From NCBI RefSeq assembly GCF_002892835.1, contig NZ_PJMB01000004.1:1-64000 (forward strand): 64,000 nt of DNA. The letters run 5' to 3'. The notes beneath the pieces are model-generated. The model saw nothing but the letters and a program-made list of their open reading frames with translations, was not told the origin of the DNA and ran no database searches. Positions 44,435 to 53,257 of this stretch are shown piece by piece. Position 1 is the first letter of the stretch, and the number at the start of each line of letters is the position of its first letter. Both the position numbers and the translations under genes were made by a program. Source of the stretch: Arthrobacter sp. AFG7.2. GTDB taxonomy: Bacteria > Actinomycetota > Actinomycetes > Actinomycetales > Micrococcaceae.

Positions 44435-45847
44435 CTACGGCTTGGAACCCTTCGCCTGGGTCCCGCCGTGAGGAGCCTCGAAGAGCAGGTGCTCGCCTTC
44501 CAGTACTTCGGGGTCTGCCGGTGCGACGGTGGCACGCCCGCCCTTGCTGCCGGTCTCGGGGAGCGTGAAGTACACGATGAGGGAGAGGGCGACGATGGCG
44601 ATCATGTAGTACGCAACGAACATGGGCTGTCCGGCGCCGACGAAGGCAGCGGCGATAAGTGGTGCGGTGCCACCGAAGACGGCGATGACGATCTGGTGCG
44701 CGAAACCGATGCCTGCTACCCGGACTGAGGCCGGGAACAGCTCGGCCTGGATTGTCGGGTAAACGGCCTGCCAAATACCGAGAACTACCCACCCGGATGC
44801 CGAAACCAGAACGTAGACCCAGAAGCCTGGCTGGTTCAGCAGCAGAAGCAACGGGTAGAAGAGCACGATCATGCCGATGGCGCCGATGATGGGGAAGATC
44901 TTGCGTCGGCCGAGGCGGTCGGAAAGGTATCCGCAGACCGGCACGATGACCACGAGCAAGACCAGCCCGATAACACTTCCGGCCAGGGTGGAGGACAGGT
45001 CCCGGCCGGTGGTCAGCTTGGCATAGGTGGGGAGGAACGTGGCCCAGGTGTAGTAGGCCACCGCCGGGGCAGAGAGTGCCGCTGCCTGGAGCAGAGCCTT
45101 CGGGTGTTCGCGGAGCAGGTCCTTCAGCCGCGTCCAGGCGGACTTTTGATCGACGAGGGCAGCTGCCTCAAACTCAGGGGTCTCATCCGAGCGGGCCCGC
45201 AGGATGAGACCGGCGACGCCGAGGACGCCGCCGATGACGAACGGGATTCGCCAACCCCAGGCTGCGAGTTCGGCGGGAGCAAAGGATGCTGTCACGATTG
45301 CGGCCGAACCGGTCGCTGCGAGGGTAGCAAGGCCGCTTGCCATGTTGGAGAACGAGCCGAACAGGCCCCTCCGGTTCGCGGGAGCGTGTTCGACCATGAA
45401 CGCGATGGCGCTTTGCTGCTCGGTGCCGGCCGAGATTCCCTGGAGGATGCGTGCAACCAGGAAGAGAACAGGTGCTGCGTAGCCGATCGTCGCGAATGAA
45501 GGGGTGAGGCCGATGATCAGAGAGCCGAGCGCCATCCCGGAGATGGACAGCGTCAGGATGAGCCGGCGGCCGTAGCGGTCAGCCAGCGGCGAAATGATGA
45601 TTCCGCTGAGCGGGCGTATAACAAAACCGACCGCGTAGGTGAGCAGCGCTGCGACAAGGGACGCGAACGGGTTCTCGCTTGGGAATATCTGTCCCGCGAA
45701 CACCGCTGCCAGCAGTCCGTAAATGTACCAGTCGTACCACTCCACAAAGTGGCCGATCGTGCCTGCCACCATGTTGACGGAGCGCCGGGGCGGCTCGGGC
45801 ACTTCAGGAAGGCCCGAGCTGTCGAGCGCATCTTTTGAGGTCTTCAT
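44435..45847 (-). CDS. MHS-family MFS transporter (ShiA/ProP-like)
   Basis: 470 residues from ATG 45847, which has GGAG six bases upstream; a first ATG at 45859 is weaker. Twelve helices. MHS (metabolite:H+ symporter) signature: GHFVEWYDWYIYGLLAAVFA, FVIRPLSGIIISPLADRYGRRLILT, GISAGTEQQSAIAFMVEHAPANRRGLFGS. Family members carry shikimate, citrate, proline betaine and similar organic acids. It faces three tandem AGATCGGTTGC repeats. Probably brings the substrate of the eda/oxidoreductase locus. Confidence 0.9.
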   Translation of the reverse strand: MKTSKDALDSSGLPEVPEPPRRSVNMVAGTIGHFVEWYDWYIYGLLAAVFAGQIFPSENPFASLVAALLTYAVGFVIRPLSGIIISPLADRYGRRLILTLSISGMALGSLIIGLTPSFATIGYAAPVLFLVARILQGISAGTEQQSAIAFMVEHAPANRRGLFGSFSNMASGLATLAATGSAAIVTASFAPAELAAWGWRIPFVIGGVLGVAGLILRARSDETPEFEAAALVDQKSAWTRLKDLLREHPKALLQAAALSAPAVAYYTWATFLPTYAKLTTGRDLSSTLAGSVIGLVLLVVIVPVCGYLSDRLGRRKIFPIIGAIGMIVLFYPLLLLLNQPGFWVYVLVSASGWVVLGIWQAVYPTIQAELFPASVRVAGIGFAHQIVIAVFGGTAPLIAAAFVGAGQPMFVAYYMIAIVALSLIVYFTLPETGSKGGRATVAPADPEVLEGEHLLFEAPHGGTQAKGSKP

Positions 45848-45935
45848 TGAACTCTCCATACTTTCACGTTTGCTGCGGAGGGGTTAGGGATTGAACCGGA
45901 GGCAATCGGTCTTCCGGCTTTCACCGGAGCCAATA

Positions 45936-45972
45936 AGATCGGTTGCTGAGATCGGTTGCAGAGATCGGTTGC
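45936..45972. promoter_or_regulatory. Three tandem AGATCGGTTGC repeats, 13-bp period
   Basis: Identical 11-mers begin at 45936, 45949 and 45962, separated by TG and AG. The reverse-complement form GCAAYCGATCT recurs twice at the same 13-bp period before the eda gene. They are candidate operators for the local LacI regulator. Confidence 0.65.
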
Positions 45973-45980
45973 AACAACAC

Positions 45981-46193
45981 TAAGGGCGACAAAAGAGACT
46001 TGTCAACGTCTTTTTGTGAGCCGCGTCGCAGGTTCTGGCATTGCCGCCTCCGGGGGAGGGCATCCACTTTGTGCACTGGAGGCAGACGTGCTGCCGCGGT
46101 CGATTTAGGGGTTGTGTGGCCCATTCATGCTGCGGGCTGTAGGAGCGTCCCGCGTGGAACTGGCCGAAATGAGCTGTTCTGCCGGTTGAGCCG
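45981..46193. other. Intergenic spacer after the kinase gene
   Basis: 213 bases between the tandem operators and the end of the P-loop kinase gene; no convincing ORF or structure seen. Confidence 0.5.
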
Positions 46194-46742
46194 TCACCCC
46201 TCCGCCGGAAGGGGTGTTTCGTTGTTGAAGTCCAGGTACTGCACGCCGGACCACGCGCATTCCAAACTCCCGTAGACGGACCAGTACTCATCCCAGTGGG
46301 AAAGTTTCCACTGGTCCCGTTCCAGGCCGCGGCGGGTTAGCCGGTCCCGTAGGACGTCTTGGGGGACCCTTACCCGGACCACCGTGGTCGCAGAAGGTGG
46401 CCAATGGAACTTTTCTGCCGCCTGTGTCAGAAAATCCGGTTCGTCGAAGTAGGCTCCGAAAGGGGCGTCGAGCACGACGGAGCGGCCCAGGCGAAGGTTC
46501 GCCCCGGCGACGTCCATGAGTGTCTCGTACTCGAGGGGCAGCAGGTTGTCGCGGTAGTAGTCGTTGGATTCCCGGTCGGTGGGGTCGTGTCCGGTTGCCT
46601 TCAGCGCGAACTCGACGAAGCGTCCGCATACCCGGTCCTTGTCCAGGTATGCCGCGTTGTGTTCTTTTGCTGTTTTCTGCGCGACCGTCGTTTTACCTGA
46701 CCCGGCCGGGCCAATAACAATATAGACGCGGTGGACCGTCAT
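46194..46742 (-). CDS. P-loop kinase-like ATPase (AAA_33 type)
   Basis: 182 residues from ATG 46742, overlapping the eda stop (ATGA). Walker A GPAGSGKTTVAQKTA in the first strand, then YLDKDRVCGRFVEF, SVVLDAPFGAYF and an arginine-rich C-terminal part (RVPQDVLRDRLTRRGLERDQW). This is the AAA_33/gluconokinase-like small kinase fold. In an eda operon it may phosphorylate a keto-deoxy or gluconate-like sugar acid, but the sequence alone does not say. Confidence 0.78.
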   Translation of the reverse strand: MTVHRVYIVIGPAGSGKTTVAQKTAKEHNAAYLDKDRVCGRFVEFALKATGHDPTDRESNDYYRDNLLPLEYETLMDVAGANLRLGRSVVLDAPFGAYFDEPDFLTQAAEKFHWPPSATTVVRVRVPQDVLRDRLTRRGLERDQWKLSHWDEYWSVYGSLECAWSGVQYLDFNNETPLPAEG

Positions 46743-47386
46743 CGGCGGGCCTCTGCCACGGCTGACAGGAACTCCTCGGCAGCTTTGGTGACGCGGGTAA
46801 AGTCGCCGTCCGGCTGCCATGCTTTTGTCACGTAGCTGCCGACGCCGACACCTGCAACGCCCGCCGCGAACCACTCACCGACGTTCTGCACGGTTACGCC
46901 GCCTGCCGGCATGATCGGCAGGTGTGCAAGCGGGGCGAGCACGGACTTGGCGTAGGGGATGCCGCCGGCCTCGGTGGGGAAGAGCTTGAGGATGTCAGCG
47001 CCCGCCTCGGCGGAGTTAACGAGCTCGGTCGGCGTGTAGGCGCCGCTCACGGTGGGTATCTGGTACCGGTTTGCTGTCCGGATCATTGCCGGGTTCAGCT
47101 GGGGACTGACCAGGAATTCAGCGCCGGCGCGGATGCACTCATAGGCTGAGTGCTCGTCCAGCACTGTTCCGGCGCCGATCGCTACTCCGTTGGCCCCATG
47201 TTTGGCGGACAGCCGGCGGATTACCTCGACGGCGCCCGGGATCGACAGTGTGATTTCAAGGGCGCGGAAGCCTCCGGCGATGGCAGCTTCAGCAACGCGT
47301 TCTGCCACGTCGGCGTTCTCGAGGCGGACGATGAGGACGGCGCCGGATTCGTCGATGGTCTGCAGGGTGCGGAGTTTCTTGTACAT
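46739..47386 (-). CDS. eda: KDPG/KHG aldolase
   Basis: 215 residues. Family landmarks: VLIVRLENADVAERVAEAAIAGGFRALEITLS (Glu of EITLS), GAGTVLDEHSAY, the Schiff-base Lys in ADILKLFPTEAGG, PAGGV. It cleaves 2-keto-3-deoxy-6-phosphogluconate or KHG, giving pyruvate. Coupled to the kinase-like gene downstream, so a kinase-aldolase pair for a 2-keto-3-deoxy sugar acid is likely. Confidence 0.92.
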   Translation of the reverse strand: MYKKLRTLQTIDESGAVLIVRLENADVAERVAEAAIAGGFRALEITLSIPGAVEVIRRLSAKHGANGVAIGAGTVLDEHSAYECIRAGAEFLVSPQLNPAMIRTANRYQIPTVSGAYTPTELVNSAEAGADILKLFPTEAGGIPYAKSVLAPLAHLPIMPAGGVTVQNVGEWFAAGVAGVGVGSYVTKAWQPDGDFTRVTKAAEEFLSAVAEARR

Positions 47387-47487
47387 GGTGGTGGCCTTTC
47401 TTGGGGCCCAGACGTGTTGCGTTCCTTGTTACCTGGGCCACTGTTGAAGTGTCGTTGACAAACTCTCCCACCATCCATACTGTTATT

Positions 47488-47529
47488 GCAACCGATCTCA
47501 GCAATCGATCTCACTGGGATCGTTAGCAA
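47488..47529. promoter_or_regulatory. Operator array between eda and the Gfo/Idh gene
   Basis: GCAACCGATCT at 47488 and GCAATCGATCT at 47501 (13-bp period), followed by the inverted relative GGGATCGTTAGC near 47517. They are the reverse complement of the repeats before the MHS gene. Both divergent genes would be under the same control. Confidence 0.6.
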
Positions 47530-47558
47530 GACCCACACTTGGCAAAGGAGCTGGCAGG

Positions 47559-48539
47559 GTGAGCAAAACACGCACGATCATTCTCGGTGCCTCACACTGG
47601 CACGTTCCGCTGTATGCCCGTGCAATCAGCGAAGAACACCAGGTTGTCGGTGTCAGTGACGACGACGTGTCCCTCGTGCAGGGGCTAGCCGATGGCTGGG
47701 GAGCTCCGGTGGAAGCTGACTGGCGGAAGCTGGTTGACCTTCCCGATATTGGCCTGGCCTACGTTTTTGGCCCGCACGATGGCATGGCAGAGAAGTGTCT
47801 TGCCCTAATCGAACGCGGTATCCCGTTCGTGGTGGAAAAGCCACTGGGAACGTCCCTTGCCGAACTTACTGCGGTGCGCAAAGCCGCCGAGGCCGCCGGT
47901 GTCCCTGCCACCGTCCCGCTGATCCAGCGGGGCGGCCCCACCGACCGGTGGCTCGCCAAAGCCGGCCGGCCGACATATCAGCGGATCGCATTTATTGCCG
48001 GACCGCCCTCCCGCTACCTCGATAACGGCAATGCGTGGATGCTGGACCCGGCCAAGGCCGGCGGAGGGTGTTTGGCGAACCTGGGTCCACACTTCGTGGA
48101 CCTGTTCCTGCAGGGCTGTGACGAGACCTCGGTTCGTGTGCAATCCCGGCTTTCGTCAACGTTGCACGGCGGAGATGTGGAGGACCACGCCAGCCTCATC
48201 ATTACTACGCCGGAGGGACGCGAAGCCATCGTGGAGGTCGGATACGCCTTCCCTGGCTCCCCGCTGAAGCGGTACTGCAGCTACACCTCGGTCGGTGAAG
48301 CAGGATACGCCTCCGTTGACTCCGATGGTTCTGCTACCTTCACCGCAGCCGATGGCATCACGGAGTCCGCCACTATCGACGTGGACAGCGACCCTCTTTA
48401 CGATCCGTTCGTGCGGCGGGTCGCCCAGACGCTGGAAGATGGATTCCAGGGCTTGCCGACGCTGGCCCAGCTCGAAGACGTTATGCGCCCCATTTGGCAG
48501 GCCTATGACGACCAGCACGGAGGAAGAGAACATGCCTGA
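47559..48539 (+). CDS. Gfo/Idh/MocA oxidoreductase (1)
   Basis: 326 residues from a GTG with GGCAGGG before it. Rossmann start TIILGASHWHVPLYARAI, NAD-binding EKPLG in PFVVEKPLGTS, C-terminal substrate domain with the conserved GGGCLANLGPHFVDLF. The first strand has GASHW in place of the usual GxGxxG, so NADP use and activity need checking. Typical of inositol/sugar-acid dehydrogenases. Overlaps the lacI gene by eight bases. Confidence 0.88.
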   Translation: MSKTRTIILGASHWHVPLYARAISEEHQVVGVSDDDVSLVQGLADGWGAPVEADWRKLVDLPDIGLAYVFGPHDGMAEKCLALIERGIPFVVEKPLGTSLAELTAVRKAAEAAGVPATVPLIQRGGPTDRWLAKAGRPTYQRIAFIAGPPSRYLDNGNAWMLDPAKAGGGCLANLGPHFVDLFLQGCDETSVRVQSRLSSTLHGGDVEDHASLIITTPEGREAIVEVGYAFPGSPLKRYCSYTSVGEAGYASVDSDGSATFTAADGITESATIDVDSDPLYDPFVRRVAQTLEDGFQGLPTLAQLEDVMRPIWQAYDDQHGGREHA

Positions 48540-49527
48540 TCTGAGTATCGACGTCGTTGCGAAAGCCGCCGGTGTGCACCGGTCCACGGTCTCCCGGGCA
48601 TTCTCCCGCCCGGAGGCGGTGAAAAGTGAAACCCGCGAGCACATCCTCCGGGTCGCCGAGGGGCTGGGCTATACGATGAGTCCACTCGCCCAGGCGCTTC
48701 GGACAAAGACCAGCACTTTCATCCCGCTGATCGTCCCTGACATCACCAACCCGTTCTTCGCAGAACTTGCCAAGACGATGACGCAGGCGGCGGACGAGCG
48801 CGGCTACCAGCTGCTGCTCTGCGTCACCAATGGGGACCCTGCCAAGACTGAGGGATACTTCATCGCCATGCAGGCCATGTATGCCCCCTTCGGGGTCGTC
48901 GCGCCCTCCACGAAGGTCGATACCGAGGCGCTGAAACGCTTCGATTTTGGCCACAAGGTGGTCGTGATTGACCGGGTGGACGGCGACGATGCGGCCCCAA
49001 CGGTTACCGTCGACAGCCGCCGCGGAATCATGCTCGCGCTGGACCACCTGCATTCGCTGGGGCACACGTCGATTGGCTATGTTTCCGGCATCGCCGGAAC
49101 GCACACCGCCCAGGACCGGATGGACGCGTACCTGGAGCTGTCCGCCGAGAGCGGCAGCGCACCTGTGGTGCTGGACAGCGGGTCGGATCTGGATGCGGGC
49201 ACGCGCGGGGCCGAGCATTTCCTCGAGATGGAGAATCCGCCGACCGCCATCATCGCGGCAAATGACATGGTGGCCTTTGCGGTCATCTCGGCCCTCGGCA
49301 AAAGCGGCGTGCGTGTACCGGAGGACGTCTCGGTCATCGGTTTCGACGGTCTGGCGTTGGGGGCGCGGTTCAACCCTCCCCTGACGACCATCCGGCAGCC
49401 CATTGCCGACATGGGACACATCGCCATCGAACTGGCCGAGAAGCAGAACATCGACGGCTCCGTGGACCACATCGTCCTCGAACCTGAACTTCTGGTCCGT
49501 GCCTCCACTTCAGGACCGCGTACATGA
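48532..49527 (+). CDS. LacI-family regulator of the sugar-acid locus
   Basis: 331 residues from ATG 48532 (GGAGGAAG upstream). HTH: LSIDVVAKAAGVHRSTVSRAFSRPEAVKSETREHILRVAE, hinge PLAQALRTKTS. Effector domain with DITNPFFAELAKTMTQAADERGY and SVIGFDGLALGARFNPPLTTIRQPIADMG. Likely binds the 13-bp-period sites at 45936 and 47488. Overlaps both neighbours. Confidence 0.9.
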   Translation: MPDLSIDVVAKAAGVHRSTVSRAFSRPEAVKSETREHILRVAEGLGYTMSPLAQALRTKTSTFIPLIVPDITNPFFAELAKTMTQAADERGYQLLLCVTNGDPAKTEGYFIAMQAMYAPFGVVAPSTKVDTEALKRFDFGHKVVVIDRVDGDDAAPTVTVDSRRGIMLALDHLHSLGHTSIGYVSGIAGTHTAQDRMDAYLELSAESGSAPVVLDSGSDLDAGTRGAEHFLEMENPPTAIIAANDMVAFAVISALGKSGVRVPEDVSVIGFDGLALGARFNPPLTTIRQPIADMGHIAIELAEKQNIDGSVDHIVLEPELLVRASTSGPRT

Positions 49528-50108
49528 CCGCGCAGACTAACGGTGCCCCGGCGGAAACACTGCGGCGGCTGCCGGGGCTCCAGCACACGGACCACGTGGG
49601 CCTGACCGTCCCCAACCTCGAGGAGGGTATCCGGTTCTTCGTCGACGTGCTCGGGGCCGAGGAACTGTACCGCTCAGAGCGGGGTCCCGACGAAGAATTC
49701 ATGCCGACAAACTTCGACGTCCCGGCAGATGCGAAGCTCACGCTCGCCATGCTGCGCCTGCCCCCGAACCTCAATATTGAGCTCTTTGAGTGGAGCAGCG
49801 CTGAGCGGCGCGAAACCCCGCCACGGCATTGCGATGCCGGCGGGCACCACCTGTGCTTCGTCGTGGACGACGTCGATGAAGCGATCACCGTGCTCCAGGA
49901 AACACCTGGGGTACGGGTGCTCGGTGAGCGCAAAGAAGTCGCAGGCGACAGCCCGCGCGTAGCCGGCAACCGCTGGACCTACTTCCTCACCCCCTGGGGC
50001 CTGCTGATGGAGATCGTCGACCGGTCCCGCGTCGCCGCCCCACCCCGGCTGGTCGGTCCCTCGGACTGGACAGCGGCTCCAAACACTTCCAGAAAGGACA
50101 ACCAATGA
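49524..50108 (+). CDS. VOC-family protein beside TIM-barrel enzyme
   Basis: 194 residues. VOC modules with metal-type ligands: GLQHTDHVGLTVPNLEEGIRFFVDVLG (His), HHLCFVVDDVDEAI (His) and GLLMEIVDRS (Glu). Both ends overlap neighbours by four bases (ATGA with lacI; ATGA with the TIM-barrel gene), so it is co-translated with the sugar phosphate isomerase-like protein. In Pseudomonas QuiC a TIM barrel is fused to an HPPD-like VOC domain; here the two are separate genes. Confidence 0.87.
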   Translation: MTAQTNGAPAETLRRLPGLQHTDHVGLTVPNLEEGIRFFVDVLGAEELYRSERGPDEEFMPTNFDVPADAKLTLAMLRLPPNLNIELFEWSSAERRETPPRHCDAGGHHLCFVVDDVDEAITVLQETPGVRVLGERKEVAGDSPRVAGNRWTYFLTPWGLLMEIVDRSRVAAPPRLVGPSDWTAAPNTSRKDNQ

Positions 50109-51010
50109 TGCGGCTTGCAGGTCACACACTCGGAACCCCGGACCACACGGTTCCCCAGGCACTGGCGCTCTTCAAAGCCGCCGGCCTCGACGCCGCGGAA
50201 GTCATCTACCAGGACGACTACACCTCAGGGTTGCCTCTGGGAGACCGGCGCGCCGCGATGGAGGCGTTGAACGCTGCCGACAGCGAAGGCGTACCGATCG
50301 TAGGCCTTACGCCCTACACCACAGCCATCAACTCCCTCGATGACGCAGAGTGGCGCGGCGCGGTCGATGAATTCCGCGGCGCCATTGAAACCGCCCATCT
50401 GGTCGGAGCTGACCGGGTCCGTGTCTACGCCGGATCCTGGCATGCCGGAGACTCCGACCACGCCCCGCGATGGGCAAGACTCGTGGATGCGCTGCAAACC
50501 CTTGCACCCGAAGCTGAACAGGCAGGCGTACGGCTGTGCGTTGAGAACCACTTCGGCACCATGACCCAGTCCGCGGCCGAAACTGCAGCCCTGGTCCGCG
50601 AAATCGCGCACCCGGCCATCCGCGTTCTGTACGATCAGGCGAACCTGACATTCACCCATGACGAAAAATTCGAACAGGCCCTCGCTGTCCAAGGCGACCT
50701 GATCGGCCACGTGCACGTGAAGGACCTTGTCTTCACCGATCCCAACGCGGCCTTCCGCGCAACCGAAACGGCGCGCGTCAACGCTTCCGAGCGGGCCGTA
50801 CGGTCCCGCGTCGTGGGAAGCGGCGTCGTTCCCTGGCCCCAAATTCTCGCCGGGCTGGTGCAGCACGGCTATGACGACGTGCTCAGCATCGAACTTGAAT
50901 ACCGCTGGCACCGGCAAGACCTTCCCAAGCCCGAGGACGGATTTCGTAAATCAGCCGACGTCCTGCGCGCCATGCTCGCTGATCCCGCCCATGTAAGGAA
51001 CGCCCGATGA
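50105..51010 (+). CDS. Sugar phosphate isomerase/epimerase-like TIM barrel (AP_endonuc_2)
   Basis: 301 residues. Four metal ligands of the family are visible: Glu in RLCVENHFGTM, Asp in RVLYDQANLTF, His in IGHVHVKDLV, Glu in LSIELEYRW. Relatives include inosose dehydratase IolE, 3-dehydroshikimate dehydratase and epimerases. Its partner genes (VOC, shikimate-dehydrogenase-like, Gfo/Idh) leave both cyclitol and shikimate-type substrates open. Confidence 0.9.
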   Translation: MMRLAGHTLGTPDHTVPQALALFKAAGLDAAEVIYQDDYTSGLPLGDRRAAMEALNAADSEGVPIVGLTPYTTAINSLDDAEWRGAVDEFRGAIETAHLVGADRVRVYAGSWHAGDSDHAPRWARLVDALQTLAPEAEQAGVRLCVENHFGTMTQSAAETAALVREIAHPAIRVLYDQANLTFTHDEKFEQALAVQGDLIGHVHVKDLVFTDPNAAFRATETARVNASERAVRSRVVGSGVVPWPQILAGLVQHGYDDVLSIELEYRWHRQDLPKPEDGFRKSADVLRAMLADPAHVRNAR

Positions 51011-52005
51011 ACACCAAGCGCCTCCGCGTCGGCGTCATCGGCGCCGGAAACATCGCAACCATTGCCCAGCTGCCCACACTCGTCCAGCGGGATGACGTTG
51101 AGCTGGTAGCCCTGGTGTCCCGCCGTGAGGATCCGGGCAGCCTGGTCCGACGCTGGGGCTTCGGCTCCGCATACACGTCGGTAGAGGACATGCTGGATGC
51201 GCAGGACCTGGACGCAGTCTTCGTCCTGACGCCCCGATCCGAACACGCCCACGCGGTCCAACTGTGCTTGAGCCGGGACGTTGATGTGTTCTGTGAAAAG
51301 CCTCTGGCCCCGGCCACCGAGGAGGCAGAACGTTTGGCGGACCTGGCCGACGAGCGCGGCCGCATCCTGATGGTCGACTTCAACCGCCGCTTTGCCCCGG
51401 TCTACACCGCCGGCCGTGAGCTGTTCGGCTCGAATGGCGCTACCTTCTGCGTCGCGCAAAAGAACCGCCCCGGGTCGGAATACCGCGCCACGTTCGAGAA
51501 CGCCATCCACATGGTCGATCTGCTCCGCTGGTACTGCGGCGGCGAACCGGTGGACGTGGCCGCACACGCAGCCGGTGACGACCCGTGGGAGGAAGACGGC
51601 GTCGCAGCCGTGATCCGATTCAGCACCGGCAACACCGGAGTGCTCATGGCAGCCCGGACAGCAGGTGCCTGGAGCGAAAAACTCGACGCCTACGGCGACG
51701 GCAAGACCGTGGAAGTCAGGGCACCGGAAACCGTCTCGACCACCGTCCAGGGAGTCACCACCTCACGCGAGCTCAGCGCCGAGGCCTACGGCTGGGCAAC
51801 AGCGACCGACACGCTCGGATTCTCCGCCGCCGTCCACCATTTCCTGGACCGGGTCGCCGACAGGGCCCAGCCGCTGACCTCCGGCCGCGAAGCCGTCCAT
51901 ACCCAGCGGCTGCTAGACCGGATCCTCGCCGCCTCCGGACTGCCCACAGAAGAACAAGAAGGCCGGCAATGGGCAAGCCACGCCACCAGCGCGAACAACA
52001 GCTAG
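51007..52005 (+). CDS. Gfo/Idh/MocA oxidoreductase (2)
   Basis: 332 residues. Rossmann GVIGAGNIATIAQLPTL with complete GxGxxA, EKPLAPATEEAE for the nicotinamide site, HMVDLLRWYCGGEP in the C-terminal domain. Inositol-dehydrogenase-like. Overlaps the TIM-barrel gene (ATGA). Unlike the first oxidoreductase, its nucleotide motif is intact. Confidence 0.9.
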   Translation: MNTKRLRVGVIGAGNIATIAQLPTLVQRDDVELVALVSRREDPGSLVRRWGFGSAYTSVEDMLDAQDLDAVFVLTPRSEHAHAVQLCLSRDVDVFCEKPLAPATEEAERLADLADERGRILMVDFNRRFAPVYTAGRELFGSNGATFCVAQKNRPGSEYRATFENAIHMVDLLRWYCGGEPVDVAAHAAGDDPWEEDGVAAVIRFSTGNTGVLMAARTAGAWSEKLDAYGDGKTVEVRAPETVSTTVQGVTTSRELSAEAYGWATATDTLGFSAAVHHFLDRVADRAQPLTSGREAVHTQRLLDRILAASGLPTEEQEGRQWASHATSANNS

Positions 52006-52166
52006 GCAGCCCGGGCACGTTCGCGACCCTGGACCGGGGGATTGCAGACAACAGGCTTCAACAGTGCAGCAGCAGGTCAGGGCACGGGAGCGATGCGCAC
52101 TGAAGCAGCCGCGCCCGGAGCCATGGCACACCCTTTGGGGAACACCTCAAGTAAGGACCTAAAAAG

Positions 52167-52423
52167 ATGAAACGAGCGGATCAAGTCGTTTTGGTGGCCG
52201 GATCAAGTGGCGGAATCGGCTATGCAGTCGTCGACGCACTCACAGCCGAAGGGGCCCTCGTCGTCGTAGGTGCCGACCGTGGCCCGAAGGAGGGCCAGGA
52301 ACTGGCCGGCTTCTTGTCATCGAAGTCGTCCAGGTCCGCGTGGCTCCCGATCTCTTGCAGGACGGGCTGTGCAAGCGAGGCCTCGAGCGCGAGCTGGGTG
52401 CACCGCGCAAACGGGCGAACCCG
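52167..52423 (+). pseudogene. Truncated SDR remnant joined to foreign reading frame
   Basis: Starts ATG KRADQVVLVAGSSGGIGYAVVDALTAEG: a normal SDR Rossmann opening with GSSGGIG and 50 good residues, then the sense is lost after about 52315. In another frame a plausible tail RLLVIEVVQVRVAPDLLQDGL continues without stop into the next gene. The SDR active site (YxxxK) is missing, so it is broken by a deletion or frameshift. Confidence 0.65.
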
Positions 52424-53257
52424 ATGATCAGCGGAACGACGACGATCATCGCGCACCTGGGATACCCCACGCACACGTTTAAGTCGTCTCTGATCTGCAA
52501 CCCATGGTTTGAAACGCACGCGATCGATGCAGTCGTCGTCCCCATGGGGATCAAACCGGAGAACTACCCCGACTTCTTCCGCTCCGTCTTCACGCTAACC
52601 AACATCCGAGGTGCGCTTGTCACCATGCCGCACAAGGTGGTCACCATGAACCTCGTCGACGAGGTCAGCCCAACCGCCCAGATCGCCGGTGCCACCAATG
52701 CCGTCCTCAGGCGAGATGACGGATCACTGTTGGCCGAGCAGTTCGACGGAGCAGGCTTCGTCCGCGGCGCCCTGCGCAAAGGATTCGACCCTCACGGCAA
52801 GCGGGCCCTGGTCGTCGGCAACGGCGGCGTGGGCTCGCCGATCGCCGCCTCACTGGCCGGGCTCGGACTTGCCGGCATCGGCTTGTTCGACCCCGATACA
52901 GGCGCCTCCGACACGCTCGCCCAGCGCATCAGCGCGCACTACCCTGACGTGCAGATCACTATGGGGTCCAAAGATCCCGAGGGCTACGACCTGATCGTCA
53001 ACGCCACCCCGCTCGGTATGAGGGACGGTGACCCCATGCCTGTCGACATCGACCGGATCACCCCCGGCTCCTATGTCGGGGACGTCGTGCTTAAGGTTGG
53101 AATGACCCCATTCCTGCAGGCCGCCAAGCAGAAGGGGTGCACCGTTCAGGTGGGCAGCGACATGCTGTTCGAGATGATCCCCGCTTACCTCGAGTTCTTC
53201 GGATTCGGCACTGCGACAGCCGAAGAACTGCGTACAACAGCGCAACTACCCTTATGA
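52424..53257 (+). CDS. Shikimate/quinate dehydrogenase-like protein (AroE family)
   Basis: 277 residues from ATG 52424; upstream in-frame sequence continues into the broken SDR region, so the true N-terminus is uncertain. Motifs: LGYPTHTFKSSLICNPWF, catalytic Lys in ALVTMPHKV, GATNAVLRRDDGSLLAEQFDGAGF (Asp ligand), Rossmann RALVVGNGGVGSPIAASLAG, VNATPLGMRDGDPMPVD. A stand-alone copy in a catabolic locus, more likely quinate/shikimate or amino-shikimate-related oxidation than aromatic biosynthesis. Confidence 0.87.
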   Translation: MISGTTTIIAHLGYPTHTFKSSLICNPWFETHAIDAVVVPMGIKPENYPDFFRSVFTLTNIRGALVTMPHKVVTMNLVDEVSPTAQIAGATNAVLRRDDGSLLAEQFDGAGFVRGALRKGFDPHGKRALVVGNGGVGSPIAASLAGLGLAGIGLFDPDTGASDTLAQRISAHYPDVQITMGSKDPEGYDLIVNATPLGMRDGDPMPVDIDRITPGSYVGDVVLKVGMTPFLQAAKQKGCTVQVGSDMLFEMIPAYLEFFGFGTATAEELRTTAQLPL

